Source: Pelosinus sp. UFO1 (GTDB lineage Bacteria > Bacillota > Negativicutes > DSM-13327). Taken from it: a stretch of DNA of 64,000 nt. The stretch is taken from positions 496,001 to 560,000 of the forward strand of contig NZ_CP008852.1 of assembly GCF_000725345.1 (NCBI RefSeq). The letters run 5' to 3'. Shown here piece by piece: positions 47,242 to 55,885 of this stretch. Within the stretch, counting starts at the first letter, position 1, and each line of letters starts with the position of its first letter. Below the pieces are notes generated by a model, which ran no database searches, had not been told where the DNA came from, and worked only from the letters and a program-made list of their open reading frames with translations. The position numbers were made by a program, and so were the translations under genes.

Positions 47242-47823
47242 ATGGGTAATATATTTGATATTATGTATGATGTATTATTTCAGCCCAAGATGGGGATGAG
47301 GGTTATTGCCGATAAGAAGAATATTAGTCAATCTCTGATTGTGTTTTTTCTTAGTCTATTAATACCTTTATGGGCCTTGTATTTTGGATTAAAGGCTTCT
47401 AGTGTGACAGCCCTAGTTCACTTAGTAATCGGGTTTAAGATAATTGCCAGTCTTATGCTATGGATTATAGGAACTGCCGTGTGGCATTTAATTGCAGAAT
47501 TCTTTGGGGGTAGAGGCACAGCTGTTGGCTTATTTTCCGCTTTAGGCTTTGCCTATTTTCCCTCCGTACTTATTGTGCCATTGTGGGTATTCGCGGCTTT
47601 ATTACCAGCTAATTTTAAGAGTATAATGATGGCCTTAGTAGCGCTCCTAATTTTGAGTTGGTCATTTGTTTTACACATCGTAGCAATTAAAGAAGTGTAT
47701 CAATTTTCTACAGCCAAAGCTGTGCTCGTACTTGTTACGCCAATGCTGATTATGGTATTAGTAGGTGCGGTTGCCTTTACCTTTATTAGCAGTGCGTTGA
47801 TTCAGATGCCAATGTGGTTGTAG
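47242..47823 (+). CDS. Yip1-domain membrane protein
   Basis: 193 residues with five hydrophobic segments. The opening FDIMYDVLFQPKMGMRVIADKK and the GTAVWHLIAEFFGGRG block fit bacterial Yip1/YIF1-like proteins. The function is unknown. It begins directly after the sppA stop and is followed 26 bases later by a large lipoprotein gene, giving a three-gene envelope operon. Confidence 0.82.
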   Translation: MGNIFDIMYDVLFQPKMGMRVIADKKNISQSLIVFFLSLLIPLWALYFGLKASSVTALVHLVIGFKIIASLMLWIIGTAVWHLIAEFFGGRGTAVGLFSALGFAYFPSVLIVPLWVFAALLPANFKSIMMALVALLILSWSFVLHIVAIKEVYQFSTAKAVLVLVTPMLIMVLVGAVAFTFISSALIQMPMWL

Positions 47824-47848
47824 ATCGATAAAAAAAGGGTAGGATGAA

Positions 47849-50197
47849 ATGAGAGGTAAATTTATAGTCATAATGCTGCTTCTAGCAGTTATGCTAGGAG
47901 GGTGTACTGAGAAGCCTTTGACTTTTAAAGCGGGGCTCAGTACTGCTATAGCAGATGAAGCAATAAAATGGGGACTTCCCAATCAACTTTTGCAGCAGGG
48001 TGCAGGAAATTCGTACCGGATTTTGAAGGATGAAGGACAGGGGACAAATATACTGGAACTAGCAGCAGGAAGCAATGGTTCTATGGAATACTTCGTAGAG
48101 ATTGAGGCAAATGATGCGTCTGTTGCTCATATGCGCTTGGAATTTTTATCTACGCAAGGTGGCGGACGGATTAGACTGGCGGCCCTTGATCAAAAAGGAA
48201 ATATTCTTGGAGAAAAGGGGTCTGTTTTTACAGGGAAGATTCCTCCGGAAACGGGACAAAGTAAGTGGCAGGATATTCGTTACAATAATAATTATCAAGG
48301 TGGCTGGTTAGAAGAAACCTACTCTTTTCCCGATATCTTAAGAAGCCTGAACCCTGAGGCTTTGGCAGGTGTGGCAAAGTATCGACTGAGTGTAGAGGTG
48401 AGTGAAGGGCAGCACGCTCTGATAACCCAGTTTAGTGCAGGTATAGATAGTACGAAAGCAGTAAGAATCATACCAAAGATGGTAGAATACACAGCTAATT
48501 TGGGAGATGTATTTTCAATTGAGATGGATATTGAGAATATAACGCAAAATCTCATTCCTTCTGTGGAAGTATTGCTACAGGAACCCTTTGGTTATGGTGT
48601 GATTGCCATAAGTCCAGAGGTGCAAGTTGTAGAGCAACTAGTACCAGGAGAAAAGAGACATCTTAGTTTTCAGGTTAGGGCACAAAGGCCAGATGCAGTA
48701 AACTTAAATCAAGTTTGGCCTGTACAGTTTAGTATAAATGGTAAAAATATACAGACGAAGGTCGGAGTTACTGTAAGAGATACAAGACCGGGCAAAGTGT
48801 TTTATGTAATGACGGAAGACTTAGAGCCTATTGATGGGGCTGGTTATGCAAAAGCCTGGGGAAATTCTGATAGTTGGCTGGAGCCAGAGGAATTTCGAGG
48901 CCAAATGGTAAATAAAGCCGAAGCTATCGATAAAATCGCCGAAAGGCATGGTGCAAAGTGGACCCATTACATTGCTTGGCCTGCTGTAAAGGCAGCCGAA
49001 TGGGCGGCAGGTCAATCCAAGACAGGGGAGTGGCCTAAGGTAGTAGCAGATATTAAAGCTTCCGTACTACGAGAAACTGAAAAAGGGCATGAATATGGAA
49101 TTCATTTTCATACGGATTATGACCCCTATTTACCTGGTAATGTATTGTCTTATAACGGGTCAGTTGATGGTTTGTGGGCCAATCATTTGAAACACGGCTG
49201 GGCTCATTCTATCACTACAGAAGGTGATTTTAGTGATTATAATAGTCGGGCAGGCATGTTATACGAATATCAACGTATTTTAGATCAACTTGCAGCGAGT
49301 TCCTCGCAAGGGCAACTCCTAACAGCGAGAGCTGGTTCCTTCGATTTTGGTAATGGTAGTGCAGAAGAAGCGATGAGTACCAATGCATTTAAAAAGGCAG
49401 GGCTGTGGGGTTCAAGTGATGCTGATGGTAATGCAGGTGGCCTGACAAGTGGTGATTACGGACAAGAAATTTACTTTGCTGCCCCTGATGATATTAACAC
49501 CCCAGGCAAGGACATTAGTTCACTAGGAATTGTAGAGTTTCGTCCCACACCGAGGGAATCGATTGCCTATGATAGCCAAAGTGCTACAGTGATGAATCAA
49601 AAAACTGACCAAGGTATGAAGTACTTTACTACTAGTAGTGGGGACGTAAAGCCTGGAATTCATAGTATAGTAGGATTTACCCACGCCATGTTTATGATGG
49701 GACAAGGGGATTGGAAAAGTCTAGAAGGTGGGCAATTCCAGGCATTAGATGATCATTTATCTTATGTAAAAGATCAATATGCTTCCCGAGGGCTACTCGC
49801 TTTTGGGACTGCCAGTGAATTGGTGGAGGCTTATTTGGATTACTATACACCAGAATTACTGGCTATTTATGGTCAAAGGCAGTCAGATAAATATGGGGTT
49901 GCCGAGTATGCAATCCACATTTTGGGGCATGATATCCCTGCAGATGGGAATCATATCCATAACGTAGGGGTGAAATATCCTCTATATCTACGTGACAGTG
50001 CCTATCGTATCAGTGTGCTAAAAAATGGACAGCCAATCTATAGTACTTGGGGTTTACCTACACCATATAATGATATTTTCTTTGCAGTAGACGATAAATC
50101 TGCCGTATATACTTTGAAAATCTATCATAATGAGCTAGCATATAAGCTAATATCAAAGTTTCGTGTCATAAAAGAAAAAATATTTAAAAAAAAATAG
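47849..50197 (+). CDS. Large lipoprotein with deacetylase-like domain
   Basis: 782 residues. Lipobox LGGC with Cys19 marks it as a lipoprotein. Residues 30-205 look like a jelly-roll carbohydrate-binding fold. Residues 215-315 look like an Ig/NEW3-like beta domain (NITQNLIPSVEVLL). From 315 on, a barrel-like domain contains TEDLEPID (D324) and GIHFHTDYD (H419, H421), resembling NodB-type polysaccharide deacetylase motifs. I do not recognise the family with certainty. It would be an envelope enzyme on glycans, in an operon with sppA and a Yip1 protein. Confidence 0.55.
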   Translation: MRGKFIVIMLLLAVMLGGCTEKPLTFKAGLSTAIADEAIKWGLPNQLLQQGAGNSYRILKDEGQGTNILELAAGSNGSMEYFVEIEANDASVAHMRLEFLSTQGGGRIRLAALDQKGNILGEKGSVFTGKIPPETGQSKWQDIRYNNNYQGGWLEETYSFPDILRSLNPEALAGVAKYRLSVEVSEGQHALITQFSAGIDSTKAVRIIPKMVEYTANLGDVFSIEMDIENITQNLIPSVEVLLQEPFGYGVIAISPEVQVVEQLVPGEKRHLSFQVRAQRPDAVNLNQVWPVQFSINGKNIQTKVGVTVRDTRPGKVFYVMTEDLEPIDGAGYAKAWGNSDSWLEPEEFRGQMVNKAEAIDKIAERHGAKWTHYIAWPAVKAAEWAAGQSKTGEWPKVVADIKASVLRETEKGHEYGIHFHTDYDPYLPGNVLSYNGSVDGLWANHLKHGWAHSITTEGDFSDYNSRAGMLYEYQRILDQLAASSSQGQLLTARAGSFDFGNGSAEEAMSTNAFKKAGLWGSSDADGNAGGLTSGDYGQEIYFAAPDDINTPGKDISSLGIVEFRPTPRESIAYDSQSATVMNQKTDQGMKYFTTSSGDVKPGIHSIVGFTHAMFMMGQGDWKSLEGGQFQALDDHLSYVKDQYASRGLLAFGTASELVEAYLDYYTPELLAIYGQRQSDKYGVAEYAIHILGHDIPADGNHIHNVGVKYPLYLRDSAYRISVLKNGQPIYSTWGLPTPYNDIFFAVDDKSAVYTLKIYHNELAYKLISKFRVIKEKIFKKK

Positions 50198-50224
50198 ATT
50201 AAATCCTAATTTTTCCAGCAAATA

Positions 50225-50252
50225 GGAGGATATTTTTGCTATTGTGCGAATA
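50225..50252 (+). promoter_or_regulatory. Sigma-H-like promoter of spo0F
   Basis: GGAGGATAT fits the sigma-H -35 RnAGGAwwW. Eleven bases later TGCGAATA fits -10 RnnGAATw except for the first base. In Bacillus spo0F is a sigma-H target. Confidence 0.45.
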
Positions 50253-50305
50253 GACATATAACATAGAGCATAAAACGAGTAAAAAGGAATGAGGAGAGGC
50301 GAAGG

Positions 50306-50707
50306 ATGTCTAATATCACACATACAGTATTAGTTGTTGATGATCAGCCAGGAATTAGAAGATTGTTGATGGAAGTTTTAACTGAAGAAGGATATGTAGT
50401 ACATACTGCTGCAAATGGTTATGAAGGCTTACAAAAAGTCAAAGAGGTTAACCCGGTTTTGATTTTGATGGACATGAAAATGCCAGGCATGGACGGAATT
50501 GAAACACTCCGTGAGCTCAAAAGATTAAACCAAGCTAATAAAGTGATTATGATGACAGCATATGGCGAATTGGAACTGGTCAATACTGCCAAAGAACTAG
50601 GTGCTTACGCATATATTACGAAACCTTTTGATATTATTGATTTATGTTCTATGATTAGTACGTTAATATTTGGTAGTGGTAAGGAATGTGAATTAAAGAT
50701 CGGCTAA
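50306..50707 (+). CDS. spo0F: Sporulation response regulator Spo0F
   Basis: 133 residues, a stand-alone receiver domain. The acidic pair D12-D13, phospho-acceptor D56 (ILMDMKMPGMDG), T84 and K106 (ITKPF) are present. There is no output domain, as expected for the phosphorelay carrier between sensor kinases and Spo0B/Spo0A. It lies in the same neighbourhood as in Bacillus (pyrG, spo0F, tal, glpX), which supports the name over a CheY-like protein. The tail is about nine residues longer than in Bacillus. Confidence 0.85.
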   Translation: MSNITHTVLVVDDQPGIRRLLMEVLTEEGYVVHTAANGYEGLQKVKEVNPVLILMDMKMPGMDGIETLRELKRLNQANKVIMMTAYGELELVNTAKELGAYAYITKPFDIIDLCSMISTLIFGSGKECELKIG

Positions 50708-50721
50708 TTGAAACAGTTTCT

Positions 50722-50752
50722 ACACCCAAAGTACAGTCTTTGGGTGTTTTAT
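50722..50752 (+). terminator. Terminator after spo0F
   Basis: ACACCCAAAG pairs with CTTTGGGTGT and is followed by TTTATTT. Confidence 0.85.
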
Positions 50753-50839
50753 TTAGAAAAGACGGTAAGCGGGTTTTTCAAATAGAGGCAGGAATTTTTT
50801 ATTGTTTGGCGAAATCAATAGCGAGAGGAGGGGATGTAT

Positions 50840-51481
50840 ATGATTATTAACACTGTTTCAACACTAGCTTTATATTGTCCGCGTTGTGGCAAATTGCACA
50901 TGCATGATATTTCAAGATTTGATCTGAAAAACACGACTGGCAGAAAGCTTCTATGTAGTTGTGGTCAGTTACAAGCCTCCATTACTAGTGTTGGCGAACG
51001 TCAGTGTTTATTGGACATCCCTTGCGTTTTATGCCAAACTAATCATGTTGTTTGTATTGACAGCAATCGCTTTTGGCGTGCTTCTATGGATAAAATATAT
51101 TGTGTACAGGAAAATTTTGAGCTTGGGTTTATGGGATCGCGGCAATTTATTGCAGAGACGATTGATAAAAATAAAATAGAGTTTGAAAAGATGTCTCTTG
51201 GTATGGATATTGATGAGTATGATGACTATATTGAAAATCCGCAAGTTATGTTTGAAACCTTAAATAAGATACATGATATTGCCGAAAAAGGAAAAGTTTA
51301 TTGCCGTTGCGGTAGTAGCGCGATTGGCGCCGAATTGCTGCCTGAAGGTATTGAACTAGAGTGTGCCCAGTGTGGTGGGCATCTTCTTATTCCAGCCCAA
51401 AGTGAAAAAGATTTGGCCTGTGTGGAAGCATTAGATTCTATTGAAATTATTTCACCGCGCCGTTCACGTCGTAAACATTAG
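50840..51481 (+). CDS. Zinc-ribbon protein of unknown function
   Basis: About 213 residues; ATG 50840 is 9 bases after GGAGGGG, while ATG 50834 is too close. Cys pairs recur as zinc-ribbon knuckles: CPRCG (near residue 15), CSCG (about 40), CVLCQ (about 65), CRCG (about 160) and CAQCG (about 180). The middle is acidic and helical (MDIDEYDDYI). The C-terminus is basic (PRRSRRKH). It is unrecognised but sits between spo0F and tal in the place Bacillus has fbaA. A DNA, RNA or protein-binding role is possible. Confidence 0.6.
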   Translation: MIINTVSTLALYCPRCGKLHMHDISRFDLKNTTGRKLLCSCGQLQASITSVGERQCLLDIPCVLCQTNHVVCIDSNRFWRASMDKIYCVQENFELGFMGSRQFIAETIDKNKIEFEKMSLGMDIDEYDDYIENPQVMFETLNKIHDIAEKGKVYCRCGSSAIGAELLPEGIELECAQCGGHLLIPAQSEKDLACVEALDSIEIISPRRSRRKH

Positions 51482-51550
51482 AATATATTGTGAGTCAGGT
51501 TATAAAAAATTTACACAAGAAGCAAAATAAAGAAATGAGGTGTAGTTAAA

Positions 51551-52195
51551 TTGAAATTCTTCCTTGATACAGCAAACTTTAATGAAATTAAGGACGCTGC
51601 GGCCTTAGGGGTTGTAGCTGGAGTTACGACAAACCCTTCTTTAATTGCAAAAGAAAAAAGAAATATAAAAGAAGTTATAAAAGAAATTTGTGGACTAGTT
51701 GACGGCCCTGTTAGTGCAGAAGTCATTAGTACTGTTTTTGAAGATATGTTGCCAGAAGCACGGGAGTTAGCAGCTATTGCAGACAATGTGGTTGTTAAGG
51801 TCCCGTTAAATATGGAGGGGCTTAAAACAGTAAAGGCTCTAAAAAGTGAAGGGATTAAAACGAATGTTACATTAATCTTTTCTGCGAATCAAGCCCTTAT
51901 GGCCGCTCGTGCCGGAGCTTCTTATGTTAGTCCTTTTGTTGGCCGGCTAGATGATATCGGTCAGGATGGTATTGAATTAGTAAAAACCATAGCTGATATT
52001 TTTGCTATTCATGATATTGAAACAGAGATTATTGCTGCAAGCGTGCGCCATCCGATTCATGTTACCCAATCCGCCTTGGCTGGGTCACACATTGCTACTG
52101 TACCTTATAAAGTGCTTATTAGTTTACTTCAGCATCCTTTAACGGATGCAGGGATAAAAAGATTTCTAGAAGACTGGAAAAACGCAAATTTATAG
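51551..52195 (+). CDS. tal: Transaldolase (TalC/FSA-type small aldolase)
   Basis: 214 residues, TIM-barrel. Schiff-base K83 lies in VVVKVPL. Two positions that separate transaldolase from fructose-6-phosphate aldolase read as transaldolase. E57 replaces the FSA Gln59, and F129 (SPFVGRLDD) replaces FSA Tyr131. It would transfer dihydroxyacetone units in the pentose phosphate pathway. TTG start after GAGGTG. It is grouped with glpX, both for sugar-phosphate flow. Confidence 0.88.
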   Translation: MKFFLDTANFNEIKDAAALGVVAGVTTNPSLIAKEKRNIKEVIKEICGLVDGPVSAEVISTVFEDMLPEARELAAIADNVVVKVPLNMEGLKTVKALKSEGIKTNVTLIFSANQALMAARAGASYVSPFVGRLDDIGQDGIELVKTIADIFAIHDIETEIIAASVRHPIHVTQSALAGSHIATVPYKVLISLLQHPLTDAGIKRFLEDWKNANL

Positions 52196-52221
52196 TTTCA
52201 AAGATAATGAGTTTAAAATTG

Positions 52222-52270
52222 GGTTCCAAGTAAGGATAAGTGAGACTTGGCATAGGCCGGGTCTTCTTTA
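52222..52270 (+). terminator. Terminator after tal, related to repeat A
   Basis: AGACTTGGC pairs with GCCGGGTCT (some G-T pairs), followed by TCTTTATT. The preceding GGTTCCAAGTAAG and the hairpin repeat pieces of family A. Confidence 0.7.
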
Positions 52271-52320
52271 TTGCTTTTTAATAGAAAATATAATTGTTGT
52301 TTAAAAGGAGATGTTGCTAA

Positions 52321-53286
52321 ATGGATCGTGAACTCGCACTTGAATTTGTCCGTGTAACAGAAGCCGCGGCGATTGCCTCAGGACGTTGGATGGGTAAAGG
52401 GGAAAAAAACTTAGCCGATCAGGCAGCTGTTGACGCAATGCGTGCAGCTTTTGATAGTGTTAATATTAATGGTAAAGTTGTTATTGGCGAAGGGGAAATG
52501 GATGAGGCTCCAATGCTATATATTGGGGAAGACGTTGGCGGTGGTGGCCTTGATGTAGATATCGCAGTTGATCCTCTAGAAGGAACAAACTTAATTGCCA
52601 AAGGTTTACCTGGTGCTATTGCAGTTCTAGCCATTGCATCCCGCGGTGGTCTTTTACATGCCCCGGATATGTATATGGATAAAATTGCCGTTGGGCCTAA
52701 GTGTGCCGGTAAAGTAAGCATTAAGGCATCGGTTACTGAAAACTTAAAGGCAGTAGCGACTGCTTTAGAGCGTAAAATAGAAGACTTGACAGTTGTTATT
52801 CTAGATCGTCCTCGCCACGCTGACATTATTGCAGAAGCACGTAGTGCTGGCGCGCGAATCAAGCTAATTACAGATGGTGATGTATCTCCGGCTGTTAACG
52901 TATGTATTGAAGGCACAGGCGTTCATATGATGATTGGTATGGGTGGTGCGCCAGAAGGTGTTATCGCAGCTGCTGCGGTAAAATGCTTAGGTGGCGATAT
53001 GCAAGGTATTTTGCGCCCTGAAAATGAACAAGAGATTGCCCGGGCTAAAACGATGGGTATTATGGATATTAATAAAGTATTGACGATTGATGATTTGGTA
53101 AAAGGCGAGGATGTGTTTTTCGCTGCAACCGCTATTACCCAAGGTGATTTATTAAATGGTGTGCGCTATTTTGGTGGCGGTGCACGGACCCATTCTATTG
53201 TTATGCGTTATAAAACTGGTACTGTGCGTTTTGTCGATGCCATTCATAAATTTGACCGTAAACCTTTTTCCATTAAACGAGCATAG
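52321..53286 (+). CDS. glpX: Fructose-1,6-bisphosphatase class II
   Basis: 321 residues. Metal and phosphate sites IGEGEMDEAPML, VDPLEGTN and a GIGGAPEG-like GMGGAPEGV are present. It hydrolyses fructose-1,6-bisphosphate in gluconeogenesis. In Bacillus glpX (ywjI) is in the same spo0F-rho region; murA and rho are absent here. AAGGAG is well spaced from the ATG. Confidence 0.95.
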   Translation: MDRELALEFVRVTEAAAIASGRWMGKGEKNLADQAAVDAMRAAFDSVNINGKVVIGEGEMDEAPMLYIGEDVGGGGLDVDIAVDPLEGTNLIAKGLPGAIAVLAIASRGGLLHAPDMYMDKIAVGPKCAGKVSIKASVTENLKAVATALERKIEDLTVVILDRPRHADIIAEARSAGARIKLITDGDVSPAVNVCIEGTGVHMMIGMGGAPEGVIAAAAVKCLGGDMQGILRPENEQEIARAKTMGIMDINKVLTIDDLVKGEDVFFAATAITQGDLLNGVRYFGGGARTHSIVMRYKTGTVRFVDAIHKFDRKPFSIKRA

Positions 53287-53320
53287 AAATAGGTTTCTTG
53301 CTAGGTGTACTATTATTTAT

Positions 53321-53357
53321 AAAAAGGGACTTGGCATTGGCCAAGTCCCTTTTTGTA
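53321..53357. terminator. Terminator after glpX
   Basis: AAAAAGGGACTTGG and CCAAGTCCCTTTTT form a perfect bidirectional hairpin. Its core GACTTGGC/GCCAAGTC equals hairpin 2 of repeat A. Confidence 0.9.
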
Positions 53358-53393
53358 GTATCAGGGTGTCTAAGTTTTTGGAGTAAAAACACT

Positions 53394-53478
53394 GAAACGC
53401 GAAGAAGCGAAGACACAAAGATAATACGAAGAGAATATTAACTTTGTGTTCTTCAAACTCTTTGTGTCTTTGCGTTTC
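53394..53478. repeat. Dispersed palindromic repeat C, copy 5 (AAACGCGAAGA subtype)
   Basis: GAAACGC..GAAGACACAAAG faces CTTTGTGTCTTTGCGTTTC, with a further inner CACAAAGA/ACTTTGTG relation. The copy lies in a 412-base gap before the M23 gene. Downstream module D, AAAGGACCCGCTAGCG then TTTTTCTTA (53495-53519), also follows copy 6 at 54882. Nothing else is seen in the gap except AT-rich promoter DNA. Confidence 0.8.
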
Positions 53479-53698
53479 AAATGTTTTTATTTTTAAAGGA
53501 CCCGCTAGCGTTTTTCTTAAGGTAGGCACTCGAAATTAGGCCAATCCGTAGAATTACTTTACCTTGTTATCTATGGTATGGACAAATCGTATGCATAAAT
53601 ACTATAATTGGTGCTTATGATATATTATGTGAATATAATATAGAAAGTTTCTATGTTATATTTATGTTTTTTTTTCATAAAAAAGTGGAGGTAATGAT

Positions 53699-54613
53699 GT
53701 GAATTTGATTTGGATACAAAAACAACGATCAAGATTATTATATATGTTGGCAGCTTTTGTTTGTGTGGGATCTCTTCTTTTTTTTGCGGGTAAAACCCCT
53801 AAGAACCAACCAATAGAACAAAAGGCAGAGACAGTTCAATCGGAGGAAAAAGCCAATACAGTAGCTCAGCCAGAAAGCGTTCCTAAAAATAAAATCCACA
53901 CTGTTAAAGAAGGTGAGACCTTAGGTGTGATTGCCGAGCAGTATAATATTGATGTTGATACTTTGCTGGGAGCAAATGAAAATTTAGGAACTGATATTCA
54001 TCCAGGAGATCAATTAGTAATTTTACCGCAAAAAGGTATACTCTATCGTGCAGACATGGGGGATACCCTATGGAGGATTGCGAGTACGTTTCAAGTAGAT
54101 GTAGCTGCTATTATGGCGGCTAATGATAAAAAGGATGAAGATTTAGCGATTGGCGAGAATCTATTCATTCCTGGTGGTAAAAAAATTAAAGAGCCGGAAC
54201 GGTTATTGGCAAGAGCTGAGTCACCGGTCTCACGTGGCGGTGTTAGTAATCGTTTTATTTGGCCGACAGTAGGAGACGTAAGTTCTGGTTTTGGCTACCG
54301 GTGGGGGAGACATCATGACGGTATTGATCTTGCGAATGATATTGGAACAACCGTTCGCGCTGCTCGCTCGGGACGTGTAACCTATAGCGGTTGGTCGAGT
54401 GGATATGGTCGATTGGTTATTATAGAGCACGATCAAGGATATACGACTTACTATGGGCATCTTAATGAATCTCTTGTAGAAAATGGAGAGTACGTAAAAG
54501 CAGGTCAAAGTATTGCTTACATGGGGAACACAGGGGAATCTACAGGCCCACATCTTCATTTTGAAGTGCGGAAAAATGGTACACCGATTAATCCTTATAG
54601 TGTATTACCATGA
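53699..54613 (+). CDS. LysM-LysM-M23 peptidoglycan endopeptidase
   Basis: 304 residues. An N-terminal membrane anchor (residues 10-28) is followed by an acidic linker. Two LysM domains are at about 62-108 and 115-160. A C-terminal M23 (LytM) zinc peptidase domain holds the zinc ligands HHDGIDL and HLHFE. It should bind and cut peptide cross-bridges in the cell wall. Relatives include sporulation and division proteins, but nothing here decides. GTG start after GGAGG. Confidence 0.92.
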   Translation: MNLIWIQKQRSRLLYMLAAFVCVGSLLFFAGKTPKNQPIEQKAETVQSEEKANTVAQPESVPKNKIHTVKEGETLGVIAEQYNIDVDTLLGANENLGTDIHPGDQLVILPQKGILYRADMGDTLWRIASTFQVDVAAIMAANDKKDEDLAIGENLFIPGGKKIKEPERLLARAESPVSRGGVSNRFIWPTVGDVSSGFGYRWGRHHDGIDLANDIGTTVRAARSGRVTYSGWSSGYGRLVIIEHDQGYTTYYGHLNESLVENGEYVKAGQSIAYMGNTGESTGPHLHFEVRKNGTPINPYSVLP

Positions 54614-54699
54614 GAATAAATAAAAGTGGTAATGTAGAAGAAAGTTTTTAGAAATTAAAGCTATATGCTGTTGATTACTATCTATAATAAATAATGGTA

Positions 54700-54747
54700 A
54701 ATAAGCTAAGGGCAATGACGAATACATTGCTCTTAGCTTATTTTTTG
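54700..54747 (+). terminator. Terminator after the M23 gene
   Basis: AATAAGCTAAGGGCAATG pairs with CATTGCTCTTAGCTTATT (one mismatch) and is followed by TTTT. Confidence 0.85.
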
Positions 54748-54906
54748 AGGAATCAGAAAGTATAAGTTTCTAGTTAAAAAGATTGAACCACAAAGACACA
54801 ATGCCGCTATCGCGGCACACAAAGAAGATAGGAATGAAATGGATAGAACCCCTTTGTGACCTTTGTGTCTTTGTGGTTCAAAAAGGACGCGTAGCGTTTT
54901 TCTTAT
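54748..54906. repeat. Mosaic of repeat A fragment, repeat C copy 6 and module D
   Basis: GAGGAATCAGAAAGTATAA is the opening of repeat A. After a few bases comes repeat C (54785-54879) with arms GAACCACAAAGACACA/TGTCTTTGTGGTTC and inner GCCGC-tatc-GCGGC. Module D follows, AAAAGGACGCGTAGCG then TTTTTCTTA (54880-54905). It sits between the convergent M23 and RelA/SpoT genes. Confidence 0.8.
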
Positions 54907-54912
54907 GCCTAG

Positions 54913-55707
54913 TTATTTCAGCTGTTCTTTTAGTTCTTTTATTTTTAGATCCTTTGTCGTTATGGTTTTTTCATATTCTTTTTTTATGTCGCTAAGGTTT
55001 TTATTCAGTTGATTGATAAAGGATGCCATTTCATCAGAGCTGCCAGCGATACGATTAAATAATAAAAGATTAGAAGCCAGTATTTGTGGGATTTCTTTGT
55101 GAGAATATCGCAATTGATGGTCGATTTCACCATAGCCTTCTTCAAAGATTGTTCGTACTTGAATTTCTGCAATTACTTTTTGGTTAGTAGGGAAAAATTC
55201 TATCAAGTAGTGAACGGAACGATAGCCGGATTTTCTTGAATTGATTTTAATCTTTAAGTCTTCAAAACGCTGGGTGTCATCACCTTCTCGAACATTTGCG
55301 GTAATTTCCATAACTTTCCAAGTCTTTGTAATGAAATTATGGATATCATCCCAATCTTCTTTGAAAATATGAATCGCCCTAATTCCGATTAAATCAGTTA
55401 TTTCTTCCTTGTAATTTTCAACTGTAAACTGAAAATCTTTGCCATAAGATTCTTTTCTAGTTGGTGTTTTGCGAATGATTTTCTCGATAAGCCGCTCTGA
55501 TTCTTTGACCCTAGATTTTACAAAATGTATTTTAGGGTGTGTTCTTAGTGTACTAGCGATAAATTCAGCCTGGGTTTGGTACACATATTTATAGTTATTA
55601 AAATCAAGAAAAATATCTGTTATCGTCTCCCAGTTTATTTCACTCTTGATAATATCATCTTCAGAAATATGATGAATTGTTAGAAAAGATTCTTTTATAA
55701 GGCTCAT
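54913..55707 (-). CDS. RelA/SpoT-domain (p)ppGpp synthetase
   Basis: 264 residues from the ATG at 55707, which has GAGGGG ahead; the frame runs 28 codons further without support. The synthetase core has RVKESERLIEKI, DLIGIRAIH, SRKSGYRSVHYLIE and EIQVRTIFEEGYGEIDH. There is no HD hydrolase, TGS or ACT domain, so it resembles a small alarmone synthetase. A C-terminal coiled coil of about 35 residues follows (DIKKEYEKTITTKDLK). It may be a stress synthetase or a toxin-type relative; no antitoxin gene is obvious next door. Confidence 0.85.
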   Translation of the reverse strand: MSLIKESFLTIHHISEDDIIKSEINWETITDIFLDFNNYKYVYQTQAEFIASTLRTHPKIHFVKSRVKESERLIEKIIRKTPTRKESYGKDFQFTVENYKEEITDLIGIRAIHIFKEDWDDIHNFITKTWKVMEITANVREGDDTQRFEDLKIKINSRKSGYRSVHYLIEFFPTNQKVIAEIQVRTIFEEGYGEIDHQLRYSHKEIPQILASNLLLFNRIAGSSDEMASFINQLNKNLSDIKKEYEKTITTKDLKIKELKEQLK

Positions 55708-55885
55708 ATAATATTCCCCTCTGCATGAATAAGCAATATAGATAATGTAATTATAACGAAGAATTCTATAATTAACAATTAATCTTCTCAAGATGCTTAA
55801 GAAAATATACGTGAATTGGTGCTATGGTTGAAATAGAATATTTTATAGCGTTTTTGAGAAATGCTAATAGAATGAGAAGGACCAA

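Noticed and set aside
48102-48311. Alternative reading frames inside large genes (for example within the lipoprotein, purL and glpX)
   Set aside because: All overlap genes with clear domain matches, lack ribosome sites and have low-complexity translations.
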